A stretch of 64,000 nucleotides of DNA from Engraulis encrasicolus. Taxonomy: Eukaryota; Chordata; Actinopteri; Clupeiformes; Engraulidae. Under the pieces are notes generated by a model. The model had not been told where the DNA came from, did no database searches, and was given only the letters and a program-made list of their open reading frames with translations. Shown here in pieces: positions 36,812-48,700 of the stretch (position 1 is the stretch's first letter; the number at the start of each line of letters is the position of its first letter). The translations under genes and the position numbers were made by a program. Location: positions 16,655,148-16,719,147 of the forward strand of contig NC_085880.1 in the NCBI RefSeq assembly GCF_034702125.1, given 5' to 3'.

Positions 36812-37025
36812 TAATTGAACTGAACACACTGTAGCTCTGAAAGATCCCACTAACAAGCTGGAAAATACAAAAAAAAATACAAACCGTCATCATAGTTAAA
36901 TTGATCATGAAAGTCTGTCAGAATACGTACAAATTCATAGAAAAAAAACAAGTCTATGAATGTTTTCTCATCTTTTCTCATCTGTGGCAGTGGAGGTGTA
37001 TATGGGCAACAAGATCCCTGTGATC

Positions 37026-37223
37026 AGTGTTGCCAGATGTACGATGATTATATTTTTACATAATTTTGTCCTCTGTACGATCAAAAACACATGATGTAAC
37101 AATTGCAGAGTTTTCATTGAATTGCTTTAAATAACCATTCGGTTCGTGTACAATAATTTCCTCCCAAACTGATAATTTTGAAGTTCTGATACGATAGTTT
37201 AACATTTTACATCTGGCAACACT
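37026..37223. mobile_element. MITE with perfect 16-bp terminal inverted repeat
   Basis: AGTGTTGCCAGATGTA at 37026-37041 and its exact inverse TACATCTGGCAACACT at 37208-37223. Small, 198 bp, AT-rich and non-coding. Terminal words are shared with 18194-18421. Confidence 0.85.
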
Positions 37224-38470
37224 ACCTTTGAAACTTTGGTCCAACTTTTGCGCCCAATATCACTGCAATAAGTGATGTATTGGCTGCTAAAACCTGGCAC
37301 GGGGTACTTGAGGACTACTGTGTATTGTCTTTGGGAAATGGGGACATCAGGTTACCTTATAAGCTATGTCCTTCAATGATAAAGGCATTTTATTTTATCT
37401 CTCTTCAGTTATCACAGCAGGCGGTATGTGCCCAATTACCATACTGTGAGCCAGTGTGTGCACTTCCTTCTTTATTGAAAACATACAGTCTATATGATCT
37501 TTTAAAGTCTAAAAACTCTATTGAATCTGATGCCAGGGAGTAGCAAAAGATTACTCTGCTGAGAACATTTTATCTGCAATAACCCGGCACAGAACACCTA
37601 AAACTGGGCGCTGTCCCCGGAACATGGTATCAGGACGGCTATAAGCAGAGACGGTGAAAAGGCAGGGAAACTTGGGAAATCTTTGCTATGAGCTCAATCC
37701 TTTGGTGAGAATGAAATTTTATAGGACCTCTTTATAATCATCATAGCAGGACTTACAGCAGAGCTGTCTGATAAAGACGGTCAGGATTTAGTTGGCAGCC
37801 ACAATCTCAGTCAGGCTCAGGAGGGTGGATATTTTTTATATTGGCTATACGTTTCTAGCAAGGAACTGAAAAAAACATTTTACAAATGTTTTATTTGGTA
37901 AAGCTAAAAATAGTCTTTCAGTGACTATTTGATGTTTGACTTGATCACAAAATGATGTTATTAATGTCGACAGAATACCTAGAGTGTGGATTTTCTAAGA
38001 CGTTTGCATGTGATCAATATTATTGAACACACAGACACCCAACGAAAACTTACTGGACTTAGTGGAGAAGACACTGCAGTGCAGTGCACCCGCAGGATGT
38101 TTCAGTGCTGGATATTGGGAGTATTTCACTCTCCGACGTGATCGGCAAATAATATTCACATTTCACACTGTGTACAAGGTGTCATTTTTTTTTTTTTAAG
38201 AAAAAACTTTGTAGGTGGTCCATCAGCATCCAGAGAGAGAAAGACCAAACAAAAAGTCAAAATCTTTTCAGACTTAGCAGAACAAACAGTGCCCACAGTA
38301 AAGATAGTGCAGCTCAAAATACATGTATGGCTCGTCACAGCGGGTGGGAGGGGAGGCCTCAGCGCTTTATCAGGCTTCAGAACTGACCCCAATATTTCAT
38401 CCAGGGTGATGCGTCTCAATGGTGCGGAATAAGTAGTGGGTGAACCGCGTCTATAAAAAACAGGTTTGGG
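37224..38470. other. intergenic stretch, no feature recognised
   Basis: About 1.2 kb of mostly AT-rich single-copy-looking DNA. An 87-codon open frame at 37280-37543 has no recognisable motif and was not accepted. Confidence 0.4.
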
Positions 38471-38477
38471 GAACACC

Positions 38478-38480
<3 letters not shown>

Positions 38481-38574
<94 letters not shown>
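38481..38574. repeat. (GA)n microsatellite
   Basis: An uninterrupted GA run of about 94 bases. Confidence 0.95.
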
Positions 38575-38575
<1 letters not shown>

Positions 38576-38899
38576 ACGCTCCATCACAAGAGGGATTTAC
38601 AATGTCCTCCTCATCTCCTATTCCCGTCCACACAGCACGGAGAGGAGAGGCGGTCGGCCCAGCCCGGCCGGGGAAGGGAAGGGAAGGGAAGGACACTGCC
38701 ACTGATGGCCTGTGATTTAGGATGGCGGCTCTGCAGGCCTGATTAAAGCTCATAATTCAACGGTATTTACGGTGAAATAAGAGGAAAGATGAAGCCTTGA
38801 CTGGTCATCCCTTCTGGTCGTGGACCGCAGTGATCGGTTTGTTGGCCTGGACAATTTTGCAATCTATATATTTTTTTAATATACACTGTATATAATAGG

Positions 38900-38901
<2 letters not shown>

Positions 38902-38968
<67 letters not shown>
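38902..38968. repeat. (AT)n followed by T-run
   Basis: AT units from 38902 to about 38954, running into about 14 T bases. Confidence 0.95.
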
Positions 38969-38969
<1 letters not shown>

Positions 38970-39448
38970 ACAGGGTAACTCAACAATTGTGCTCAAGGTA
39001 TCCAAAACATTGTTAACAGCAACAAATGATATTGCAATATTGTAAGCAACGGCTGTGTCGTGTGCTATTCAAAAACATTTATATATATATATATTTAGTA
39101 TAATGCATTACAGACATGTATGACCTTCAGCATTGAATTGGCTAATCACTCAAGCAGACTGTAGCCTACCACTTGACAAGAAAGTCTGAGCACTCTTGAT
39201 CTCCATAAAACAGCCAATATACCCATAATGTTGTCCTTCTTCTGGGCTTGTGAGTAGTTGGCAACTAATTTCTCATGATATAACCATAGGGTCCCCATGT
39301 TTGTTCCTGTCTTTGCTGTAAAAGTTGAAAATTCACTGAAAATCTTAAATAGTTGGTTGTGGTAGTAGGACAACTTAAACTTCTCTGAGGAACCCAGACT
39401 TTCTTAGAGCAACATTTTACATAATGTGACAAAATGGCTCATGGAAGA

Positions 39449-39828
39449 ACCCCAAGGTTCTCTTGAAGGTTCCTCAGACATGCCAAGATCCCTAAGGTTC
39501 CTTGCAGAACCTTCGGTTGCCACTGTGTTTCTAATGCCTCTTTTCCACTGCCGGTTTTCAGGTACAGCTTAACACAGCGCGACTTGGCAGCCGCCTTTTG
39601 CTTTACGATTGAGCTGTGTCGTGCCTATTCGAAAAGCAAACAGTGGCGGCCGAGTCACGCTTTGCTGAGCTGTAGGCCTACCAGAAAACTGCCAGTGAAA
39701 CACAGGCATGAGATAACTTTTTTGGTTCCCCCACACTGTAAAACGGTGAAGGTCCCTATAGAACCTTCCGTTGGAATGTAGAACTTTTAGGTTCCTTGGA
39801 TAATTTTAGGGGTTCCTCCACACTGGAA
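39449..39828. mobile_element. composite repeat: 'aaggttcc' family interrupted by a MITE
   Basis: The outer parts (39449-39525 and 39732-39828) are rich in 'aaggttccttgcagaacc'-type words common in teleost DNA elements. Between them lies a segment (39534-39705) with ends CTCTTTTCCACTGCCGG and GAAAACTGCCAGTG, an approximate inverted pair, suggesting a separate MITE inserted in the middle. Confidence 0.55.
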
Positions 39829-40019
39829 ATGCGGTAATAGGGTAACAATTAACTTTAAGGCCTACATTGCAAGGTGCAACTGAGATTCCTTTGAGGAACC
39901 TTCTGATTGTTACAGCTTTGCATCCTTCAAGTATGAGCACATGGTTCATATCAGGCCCTTGGACTCCAACACAGAAAAGGCAGACATGTGAAAGCTGAAA
40001 GCCCATTGGGAAACTCCAA

Positions 40020-40305
40020 CTCCCATTGTCATTGTGACACAACACTCTACAGCACACAAGTGTTCACTGCACACTGCACACAACGAAATTGCATTTAAGC
40101 CTCAACCGTGCAAGCGGGCAGCCCCCAACGGCGCCCCTAGGTAGCAGTGCGGCGGGACGGTACCATGCTCAGTCCTCAGTCATAGGAGGAAGGGTAGAGC
40201 ACTGGTTAATTACTCCCCCCACCAACCTGGCGATTCGGGAGTCAAACCGGCAACCTTTGGGATACAAGTCTGACGCCCTAACCGCTTACCCATGACATGT
40301 CCCAT
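40020..40305 (-). mobile_element. antisense SINE (second SINE family)
   Basis: Plus-strand words in order are 'cattgtcattgtgacacaac', 'gcacacaacgaaattgcatt', 'gcgggacggtaccatgctca', 'gagtcaaaccggcaacctt' (an inverted B box) and 'ccctaaccgcttacc' (inverted head). A truncated relative lies at 52635-52800. The family is widespread in teleosts. Confidence 0.7.
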
Positions 40306-40309
40306 TTCT

Positions 40310-41790
40310 GAACATTTCCTCTTTTCTTGCTTTTATCAAATTAAACAATTCAAATATTGGAATGAATAGAGGCATTACTGTCATTTCCCCTAGCATACAA
40401 GTTTACCATTTAAGACCAGAAGAAACTTGTTTATATTCAGATTAATACATTAAGCCTTTAATACACAGCTTAGACACCCCCAGATATCTGTCTATCCTCT
40501 AACTTTAATCACTTCTCTTACAGCTTAGTTTTTGTTCTCACCTCGCCGGCAGTTATGTTGATTGCATTTCCCGCCGCTCCGAATGGCACCTGCCGTGTTG
40601 TTGTGTGGAGTTGACACCGTAATTGTCACACCTTACAGGTGGCCATACTTTACCTGCTGTCACCCGCAGACGATATTGCCATCATATCTATAGGGAATAC
40701 TCGGGAGGAGGGAAGCTTCCCTGGCTTACATCAAAGCGAACAAAATGGCATTTAGCATCAAAGTCTCCGCTGGCTGGTGAAATTAGCACGGGCTGCGCAA
40801 CATGCTAAAAAACCCCGCTGCTTGTAAAATTGGAAACGCGCTTCCCGGGGCCGCGTGTAAAGCTCTCATTATTCTGTTGGTGTTTAGTTCGTTAACCTCG
40901 ACGCCACGTGACTCCCATCCACACGCTTGATTAATGGAACGTCCTTATCGTTCTCCACTCCCTCTCTTTCATTCTTTTCTACTCTTTCTCTTGTCCTCTC
41001 ACTCACCTGGCCTCCCGCCCTTCCTCTTCTTCCAACCCCCCCCCCCTTTCTCTCGCACTCTCTCTCCCCTGTTTCTTCAGCCTTTTTTCCCCTTGTTAGT
41101 CCTGTTAGCTCTTTGTCTTTTTTATCCCCCCATCTCTGTCTCCCCTTCTGGCTGTCTTTTCTGTAAGCCACGAACGTAGTAGCACTAACACCTCAAGTGA
41201 TGAAAAGTTAACTTTAAAAGCAACCTCGGGCTCTGGGAGAGATTTTGATTTTTCGCACAGCAGCTGGTGTTAGACAGATCATGTCACAGAAAAAGTACAG
41301 CAAAATTGTGCAGCCGTTGGTCTGAATTGCCTGATTTTCTATGGGTTTTACTTGCTGCAACAACTACCGTATAGGCGTGGGTAAATACATGCTGATTTGG
41401 AAATGAACATTTCACATATCTCCCTGAATAGCAAATGTTTGACAAATAAGTCACTATTTTGTAACTGAAAAGAGGGGGCAATAGTGCTTTTGAAGTAGGC
41501 CTAGGCCTACCGCACCAATTCATTATGCACTTGAATCTCTGATTTAGTTGAAATTGCCAGATGATCTTTGGAGGATGACATTACTTCTGAGTATTCACTT
41601 GTGTGTGCAAGGCAAGCCTTGGCATATTTGTTAATTGGATTTCGAGTTCTAAAGGCGGAGACAGCACTGAGAGTGTCTGCAGCGTGGCTTTCTCGGCTGC
41701 TACGCCCGAAACCCCTGGTTTCACTGCACCACATTCATAAGCCTGCTGCCTTTCTATCACACACCAGTGACCAAGCCCACCAACCCCCCT
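40310..41790. other. intergenic stretch, CT-rich at 40950-41160
   Basis: No gene supported. CT-rich sequence occurs at about 40950-41160. The 'gcctaggcctac' near 41500 is an isolated palindrome. Confidence 0.4.
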
Positions 41791-41794
41791 TACG

Positions 41795-41856
41795 CACGCA
41801 CGCACGCACGAACGCACGCGCACGCACGCGCAAGCACGCGCAAGCATGCACGCGCA

Positions 41857-41895
<39 letters not shown>

Positions 41896-41976
41896 CATAC
41901 ACGCAAGTGCAAGCACACACACGCATACACACACAGACGCACACACGCACGCATGCACACACGCGCGCAAGCACAC

Positions 41977-42064
<88 letters not shown>

Positions 42065-42112
42065 ACACACACAGTACCTACACGCAAGCACGCACACACA
42101 CACACACACACA
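41795..42112. repeat. (AC)n / (ACGC)n compound array
   Basis: Imperfect ACGC tetranucleotides (about 41795-41860), then AC runs with GC, GT and AT interruptions to about 42112. Confidence 0.95.
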
Positions 42113-42527
42113 TGAAAAAAAATCTGGTCTCATTTCTCATTACTCCCTTAGCTTCGCTGATATTTATGTCGGCGTGTTTGGAGGAAGTGTGGCCTAGGCT
42201 TCCTGGAGAGAGAGAGAGCGAGAGAGAGAGTGGTCAGCAGGGTTCTCAAAGCTCCCAGAATAAATAAGCCTCTTCACACCCTTCACGCCCTTAAGTGGAT
42301 CCTGTCACACGTATTAAATAACAAGTCCCTATCAGACTGTGACACATCAAAGGCGAAATGGAAAGCTACGGACTTCCCCTTGTTAATAGAGCATATTGCG
42401 AAGTAGCTGCAGTCTTTAAGAGAATGCGGCCACAGCATAATGACACTAAATACACTGGCTGAGAGCCTTTCATTGTGCACGTCCTACTGTTTCTTCACTT
42501 ATTTATTTTTTTGAAAATTACATTTAA

Positions 42528-43150
42528 TGTTTTTTTCCCTTTATTGTGGTGAGGCTGATGAAGATCATGACAGCAAGAGAATCGGAGAGAGATATGGGGT
42601 AGGGTTGTCAAATAACCCAGGCCGGACTCGAACCTGGGTCCCCATGGACATGCAAGCCCTTTTATGGTACATTGGTGTGATGCACCACTTCACTTGGGGT
42701 GTCAACAATGATCGATTCGGCGATCCGAATCGATGCGGGGCATGGACGATCCAGAATCGATCCGGCAAGTTCCAGAATCGATCCGGCAATTTTTTTAAGT
42801 TTCAATTAATTACTTCCATGGATATTTCGGGAGCAAATGAATGTTAAATTAAATAAAAGCACTTCAAAACATTGCAAGACTGATACAGACTGAGACAGAT
42901 TGATACAGAAAACAGCCAATAAATTGTTGCTCAGTATCTGACTACTTGTATTGCCTCATCATGACTGATTAAACATTTGCTTTGCTTTCAGTAGAAATGT
43001 AATGCATTGCAATGCATTGTAGAATTGAGTCGGATCGGATCGGAACGGATCGCATAGAATCGAATCGAATCGATTCCCTACCTCCCGAATCGTGAACGAA
43101 TCGGATCGAGAGGGCAGTGCCGATCCACACCACTACACTTCACCCCCGTG
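42528..43150 (-). mobile_element. antisense tRNA-derived SINE split by a hAT-type element
   Basis: Inverted B box 'ggactcgaacctgggtcccc' at about 42626-42645, preceded by 'ctttattgtggtgaggctga' and followed by head sequence up to 'tgcaccacttcac'. The head then resumes after the inserted element at 43136, with the 8-mer cacttcac duplicated. Confidence 0.7.
42694..43135. mobile_element. hAT-type element rich in GATTCG / CGATCC words, perfect 8-bp target duplication
   Basis: 442 bp. Left end TTGGGGTGTCAAC, right end CGATCCACACCACTA. Both flanks of the interior are packed with 'gaatcgat' and 'cggatcgga' palindromic words. The 8-mer cacttcac lies at 42686-42693 and 43136-43143. Inserted in the SINE above. 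Non-coding. Confidence 0.85.
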
Positions 43151-43217
43151 TTATTTTTACCCGTTCTTTGGGTTTCGCCAGAGTAGTAAGGAAAGGCACC
43201 ATACATGGGATTGAGGC

Positions 43218-43425
43218 TGTTGTGTGTGGTTCTTTTCAAGGTTGTTGTGGATGGTTCTTTTCGAGGTTGTTGTGGATGGTTCTTTTTGAGGTTGTTGTGT
43301 GAAGTTCTTTTTTAGGTTGTTGTTGTGTATGGTTCTTTTCAAGGTTTTTGTGTGTTGTTCTTTTTTTAGATTTTTGTTGTGTAGTTCTCTTTTAGGCTGT
43401 TGTTGTGTAATGATTCTTTTCAGGC
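43218..43425. repeat. degenerate minisatellite, unit about 25-29 bp
   Basis: 'Gttgttgtggatgg' followed by 'ttcttttcgag' recurs about eight times with growing divergence and length change towards the right. The Asn/Lys/Thr-rich open frame on the minus strand is a by-product. Confidence 0.75.
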
Positions 43426-44076
43426 TGAAGTGGAGAAGAGTTGAAATAGTGAATGCACGCCGATAAGCAGCGGATAAGATGGCGTTGAGGGGGAAAAGGA
43501 GTTGATGTGAAGTGATCCTTTGGAGAGCCTGTTGACATAGACAGATTAAAAAATACGGGCGGAAGGAAATTGAAAGGAAAAAAAAACACAAAAAAAAAAA
43601 TCTAACACCACTCTACACACTCTACTGCTTGACAGCTCTCCCTCTCCCTCTCTCTCAAATGAACACATCCAGATAAACCTCTGATGGCCTGAAGTCTCAG
43701 GGCGAAAAAAAAGGAAGAGAAAAAAAGGAAGAGAAGAGAGAAATCAATCTGGCTGTGAGAAGACACTAGTCACAAAGGTCTGCAAGGTGAGAGCGAAACA
43801 CACAGTTAGTGACAGCGCTTTGTCTGTGTGCAGCTTAGTAAACAGTGCAACCAGGTGATTTCTTTTCCCCTTGGCTTTCCCACTTCCTCCCTGTTATGTG
43901 TGTCATCCAAAAGCACTCAGAAGCTAACCACAGTGTTTGACCAGCAGGCTGCCCATGGATTACAGCAGTTATGAAACAGATAGATCCTAAAGATAAACAC
44001 TGTGTGTATGTTGGGAATGATTCCATTTCACATCCAGTTACATGTCTGCCGGGTCATCTTAAAAGCACATAGTTTT

Positions 44077-44232
44077 GGCCCTGCCGTGGCCAACCGGTAG
44101 GGCACTCGTCTATCATGCGGCTGACCCAGGTTCCCGGCCCGGGTCCTTTGCCAACCCCTCCTCATCTCTCTCCCCATTCGCTTCCTGTCCACCTCTCACA
44201 CTGTCCTGTTAAATAGTCGAAAAAGACCAAAA
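44077..44232 (+). mobile_element. tRNA-derived SINE
   Basis: Head 'ggccctgccgtggccaaccg', A-box 'tagggcactcgtc', a deletion through part of the B box ('cccaggttcccggcc'), body 'cttcctgtccacctctcaca', tail 'aaaagaccaaaaa'. Flanks 'aaaagcacatagtttt' and 'aaaagcatgttgtttt' are a probable diverged target duplication. Confidence 0.8.
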
Positions 44233-44249
44233 AAAGCATGTTGTTTTAC

Positions 44250-46570
44250 CTCCTTGATACTGATTCTGTGGCGTTTTGTCCATGATTTTTCATCGACTTC
44301 AGAGGCCATTTCCCCCCCTCTTAATTATGGTAATCAAAGTCAATGACAAAACCCCCGTGAAATGATTGCTGCGCGTCAAGTGCATGCTGAATGTTCCAGC
44401 CCAAATATTCCCTTTTGTGTGCAACATCACAAAACGGGATGGATATGTGACCATTGTTGAATTCATAATCGATTCGCCATTCATTCAAATTATCCTTCAC
44501 AAAACAAAAAAAACCCTACCAGCGCACCCGCACTCTCTGCCTTTCTCTCCCCAAAGCCGAATGAGACTTCATATGAAAACTCGTACCCAGCTAGGAGTTC
44601 AATGTCATCTTGCAGCAAAGCTCCCAAGTCTTTTGTACATAATGGGGAAGAAGGGCCTCTCCTGATTTGCATGGCAGACTTTGCTTGCAAGCGGGCGAAA
44701 ACGAACGTGCTAAAAATACCACTCGGATTCATATGCAAGCAACACTGCTGCTGGGAGGTAGGTGGAGAGGCGAAGAGCCCGCAGCCCAGATACAGTGGCA
44801 GCGATCGGGCTGCTAGCCAGGGGAAGACAGGAGAGAAAAAAAAGGGCCATGGCACAGATTCAGAGCCAGCACCTTCTCTGACATTCATGTCTGCAATATA
44901 TCATTAGTGTCAGCCTCTAGCTCTCAATGATGTACTGGAGTGACCTTCAAGTGTGTGAGTGGATGAATCTGTGTATGTCTAAATGTTGTTCAGGCATAAT
45001 GGCGTATAACTGTTAAGGTTGTGCTACTAATAGCGTGGTGGTGTTATGAGCTGTGGGTCGGGCTGGTGAGCCTAATCTGTAAGAGCTTGGCAGATGCGAG
45101 ATGAGGAGGCCTGCAAAGGCTGACACTTTGCTTCAGCACCACGGACAGCGAACACAAGGAGGGGGTGTTGTTTTCAGCACCATGGACAGTTCCTGACATC
45201 CAAGAATAAAGTACAGCTTTTATTTTTATTTCTCTCCCTCCCTGCAGAGAAGGCAAATGGTGAACGGTGCTTTCCTCTGGTTTTTTTATACTTTCACTCA
45301 GGGCTGGAAGTAAACTGATATGAAATTTGATTGAAATATACTCTGCTAACACCAAAGGACTTGGATATTCTAGCCTCGTCTAGGCTAAATAATAATGTAC
45401 TACATTACTATGTTGGAAGACACTAAAAATAGCATTTTGTCAAATGTAAATTACAATAATAGCCATTTTGATGCTTGAAAAATGATTGAATATTCCATAA
45501 TACAACATGATAATCTATGACTACAATCATGATTATTGTGATTATTATTATTTGCAGAAACCTTCTGTTTTTATTTGTAGTAACCTACTGCTATCTGCAT
45601 GTTAACCATATGTTACACTTTTATGAGCACTCCATTCTTTGTAATAAAAGCTGTCTTGCATAATTAAACATTCATACACTCACATGGTGCTTTGTAAAGA
45701 GTGCATGTGGCACTGTAAGGATTCTGATGAGATACATATATGCAATACCATAACAATTAAATCTAAAATCCAAAAAGATGGGTCTACCCATTTAACACCC
45801 TGTATTAGTTCATTTTTATTATTTGGCAAAAGGCTCTTATGCAGTAATGAATGCCTGGCAGCTCTTTCTTTTCGGCCAAGCTTTTAACATGAAAATTAAA
45901 GGAAAAACATTTGCAGAGAGCAGTGAGTGAGAGGGTCATCCTTCTGCCAAGCTACCCAGCAGCTATTTAAGGTTCTTCCTCACACCCATCCACCCACCAT
46001 CCCTAACACCCCACCCCCCCGACATGAACAGTTCATTCATCTTGCTTATGTTAAGAGTCCTCCTCTTAAACCAATTAAAAGCCCTCTTTTTAGTTGGTGC
46101 ACTTGAGTGCAAAATGCTTAAATTAGCTGAACAAATTATAGCTTTCCCACAGAGCACTTCTCTCTATGTTTCTGCGCTGGTCTCCAAAAACCCACAAGAG
46201 CAGGCTAGCTTGTGGTGTCAGAGCTGTGCGAGTAGCACCAGGATCATGAAACTCTTTTCATCTCTGTTTCTTTTAACAGTAGAATGGCTATCAGATCATC
46301 TACTACATTGTTCCTTTAAATTTTGGCTTGCGGTGACTTACCAGGAAAGATACCAAGACAGAGGGTGGGCTACAGTGTGTGCTGTGTTTTTTTCCCTTTT
46401 ATAATAGCGAATTACTGCAACCTTAAGCTGTGGCCTGAAAGATCAGATATTGATCGTAGAAAGTGTAACCCCTTCGCTGGTGCTCTCCATCAATAATCCT
46501 CTGAGGATTTCTATAGCGTGTGTGCGTGTACACACACTGCATAGTAGGTGTGGGTGTCTGCTCTCTGTGT
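44250..46570. other. intergenic stretch, no feature recognised
   Basis: About 2.3 kb low in simple repeats. The section 44530-44780 has no repeats and contains 'atttgcatg' and 'catatgcaagc' octamer-like words, so it could be conserved non-coding DNA; this is only a guess without comparison. Confidence 0.35.
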
Positions 46571-46575
46571 AAATT

Positions 46576-46577
<2 letters not shown>

Positions 46578-46619
<42 letters not shown>
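46578..46619. repeat. (CT)n microsatellite
   Basis: A CT run of about 40 bases. Confidence 0.9.
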
Positions 46620-46623
<4 letters not shown>

Positions 46624-47375
46624 CCTTATCCTGGCTCACACATGCCAAGTTGTCATGGGAACCTTTGTTGATCTGGTGTTGATTTGATGTCATGGTTTCA
46701 TGCCAATAACGGTAGGTGGGCTTTAGATTAGAATGCATTATGGGAAATAACCAAATACATGGTGTCATAGGAAAAATGACAGCCAATGAAAAAACACCAA
46801 TACTAAAAGTGAATTAAAACACGAGTCTTGATAGTTCACTTACTACATCTCCATTCCTCGGCTCGTAGCATATAAGGACCACATTTATTTTCACACATAG
46901 TGAACAGATTTAAAAAAATATATACTTTCAGTATACATAGCCCTTGCATTGCTTTATACTTCAAATCAGACACATAGGACATAATATTATTCTTGTGTCT
47001 GTGTTGTGGTATGCATGTTGCGGCTGGAGTCCAGGGTCTGACTAGAATTTCTCCCTATACTTCACAGGAGATGTAAATGCCACATGTCATCATGATAAGG
47101 CGTGTCTGGACCTCAGACCTGACAAACAAATCCCATTCATCCTCACATTTAGAGCAAGTTCAGTTGTTGTGTTAGATGTGATGTCTTAGCTTTGCTGGCT
47201 TCCAGTTCAGCTGTTGTGTTAGATGTGATATCTTAGCTTCGCTGTCTTCCAGTACGTGTATGGATTTTTTTTTGTTCCACACCCTACCGTGCAATACGAC
47301 TGAGCTGGTGGAATACAAATAGCGGTCTCTGTCTCTCTCTGTCTCTCTGTCTCAATCCCTGTCTCTCTCTGTCTC

Positions 47376-47432
<57 letters not shown>

Positions 47433-48548
47433 TCATCTGGCTCCTGTGGACCTATGCACTACTGCTTTATCTCAACAGCCAGACTCCAGATCAGGTCAGC
47501 TGCCTGGCGGCCTTTGGCATGATATTTAATTAACATAGTGCTGTGCTCCGGCCTTGTTTGGCTTGCTCCCCCAGTATATCACATCTGCAGCACAAGAGGG
47601 AGAGAAAAAAAGCCGAAATTCGAATTGGTAGCCTGCTGCCTTCAGATGCTGCGGCCAGTCAGAGTGGATTTAATGGCAAAGATGACATTATTAATTTCAA
47701 GGTAACTTCAACTCTGATTCCACCACACAGTGTTAGAGAAGTCATAAAATGACTGTATAGAACGGAAAACTACTGACTGTAAAGGATAGTCTTGAAGAGC
47801 TGTAATTTGCAGTTCACGGTTTCAGTTCACCCTGAAAGAGTTTCTCAAGTTTCTAATAGCTGGGCTGAGGTCAGTCACCCGCTCTCCCATTTTGAGATTC
47901 GCTGGCTGGGCAGAGAGGCAGACAATTAGTCTAACCTTTCACACAAGCCCCAGTTTGTCTCGTCACGGTAATTGTCTCCTTGACATTGCTCAATGAGAAC
48001 AGAAATTTGTCAGCGAGCTCACTCACAAACGCCGCATGCGAATAAGCGTGCGTGGCAGGCAGGCAGCAATCAATTGAAATTCAAACTCCCTCCTGTATAA
48101 AAATTAAATTTGTTTTAATTTTCCCCCATGGTGCACATTCCAGGCGTTCGTAGCCGTGGGAATCCTCGCCATGGCTCCACAAGTCCTCCCAAAGGGACTA
48201 ATTGTCTATCTTACTTGGTGTCCTTGCTTCCCTTTCAAGGAGAGGAGGAGAAAAAAAATACACACATATCATAAATTCAATTTCTTTGACAATAACGGCG
48301 GAATGGAGATTTGTCACAGAGGAAGGATAGGAGATTCTGTGATAGAAGAGAAGAGACACGTCTTGCTAGACAGGTCTATTACTGGCACAAAAGGCTGCTG
48401 CCTGAAAGATATAGAGAAGTGTGTGGAAAAAGGACTCGGGAGTTGTGCCTTTGTGCTACGTGTGATAAACTGGCTAGTAATTGAGGTCCTGTGAAATAGT
48501 ACTGTATATCTGTGGTTTATACACTGCATGGCACAGAGATATAGGCCT
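46620..48548. other. intergenic stretch with a CT array at 47329-47432
   Basis: A roughly 52-base unit (tgttgtgttagatgtgat and attached tcttagctt(c/t)gctg) is duplicated in tandem at about 47164-47254. CTGT/CTCT repeats lie at 47329-47432. The section 47540-48200 is repeat-free. No gene supported. Confidence 0.4.
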
Positions 48549-48597
48549 ACACACACACACACACGCACACACACACACGCACGCACGCGCACGCGCG

Positions 48598-48694
<97 letters not shown>
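48549..48694. repeat. (AC)n array, left side of a foldback element
   Basis: An AC array with ACGC interruptions in its left third; it stops six bases before the foldback element. Confidence 0.95.
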
Positions 48695-48696
<2 letters not shown>

Positions 48697-48700
48697 AGAC

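Noticed and set aside
37280..37543. 87-codon open frame in single-copy-looking DNA
   Set aside because: No recognisable motif, no Kozak or splice support, and length within chance expectation.
44490..44888. 132-codon minus-strand open frame
   Set aside because: No domain or homologous segment recognised; composition looks random. The underlying DNA might be conserved non-coding sequence, but that cannot be judged here.
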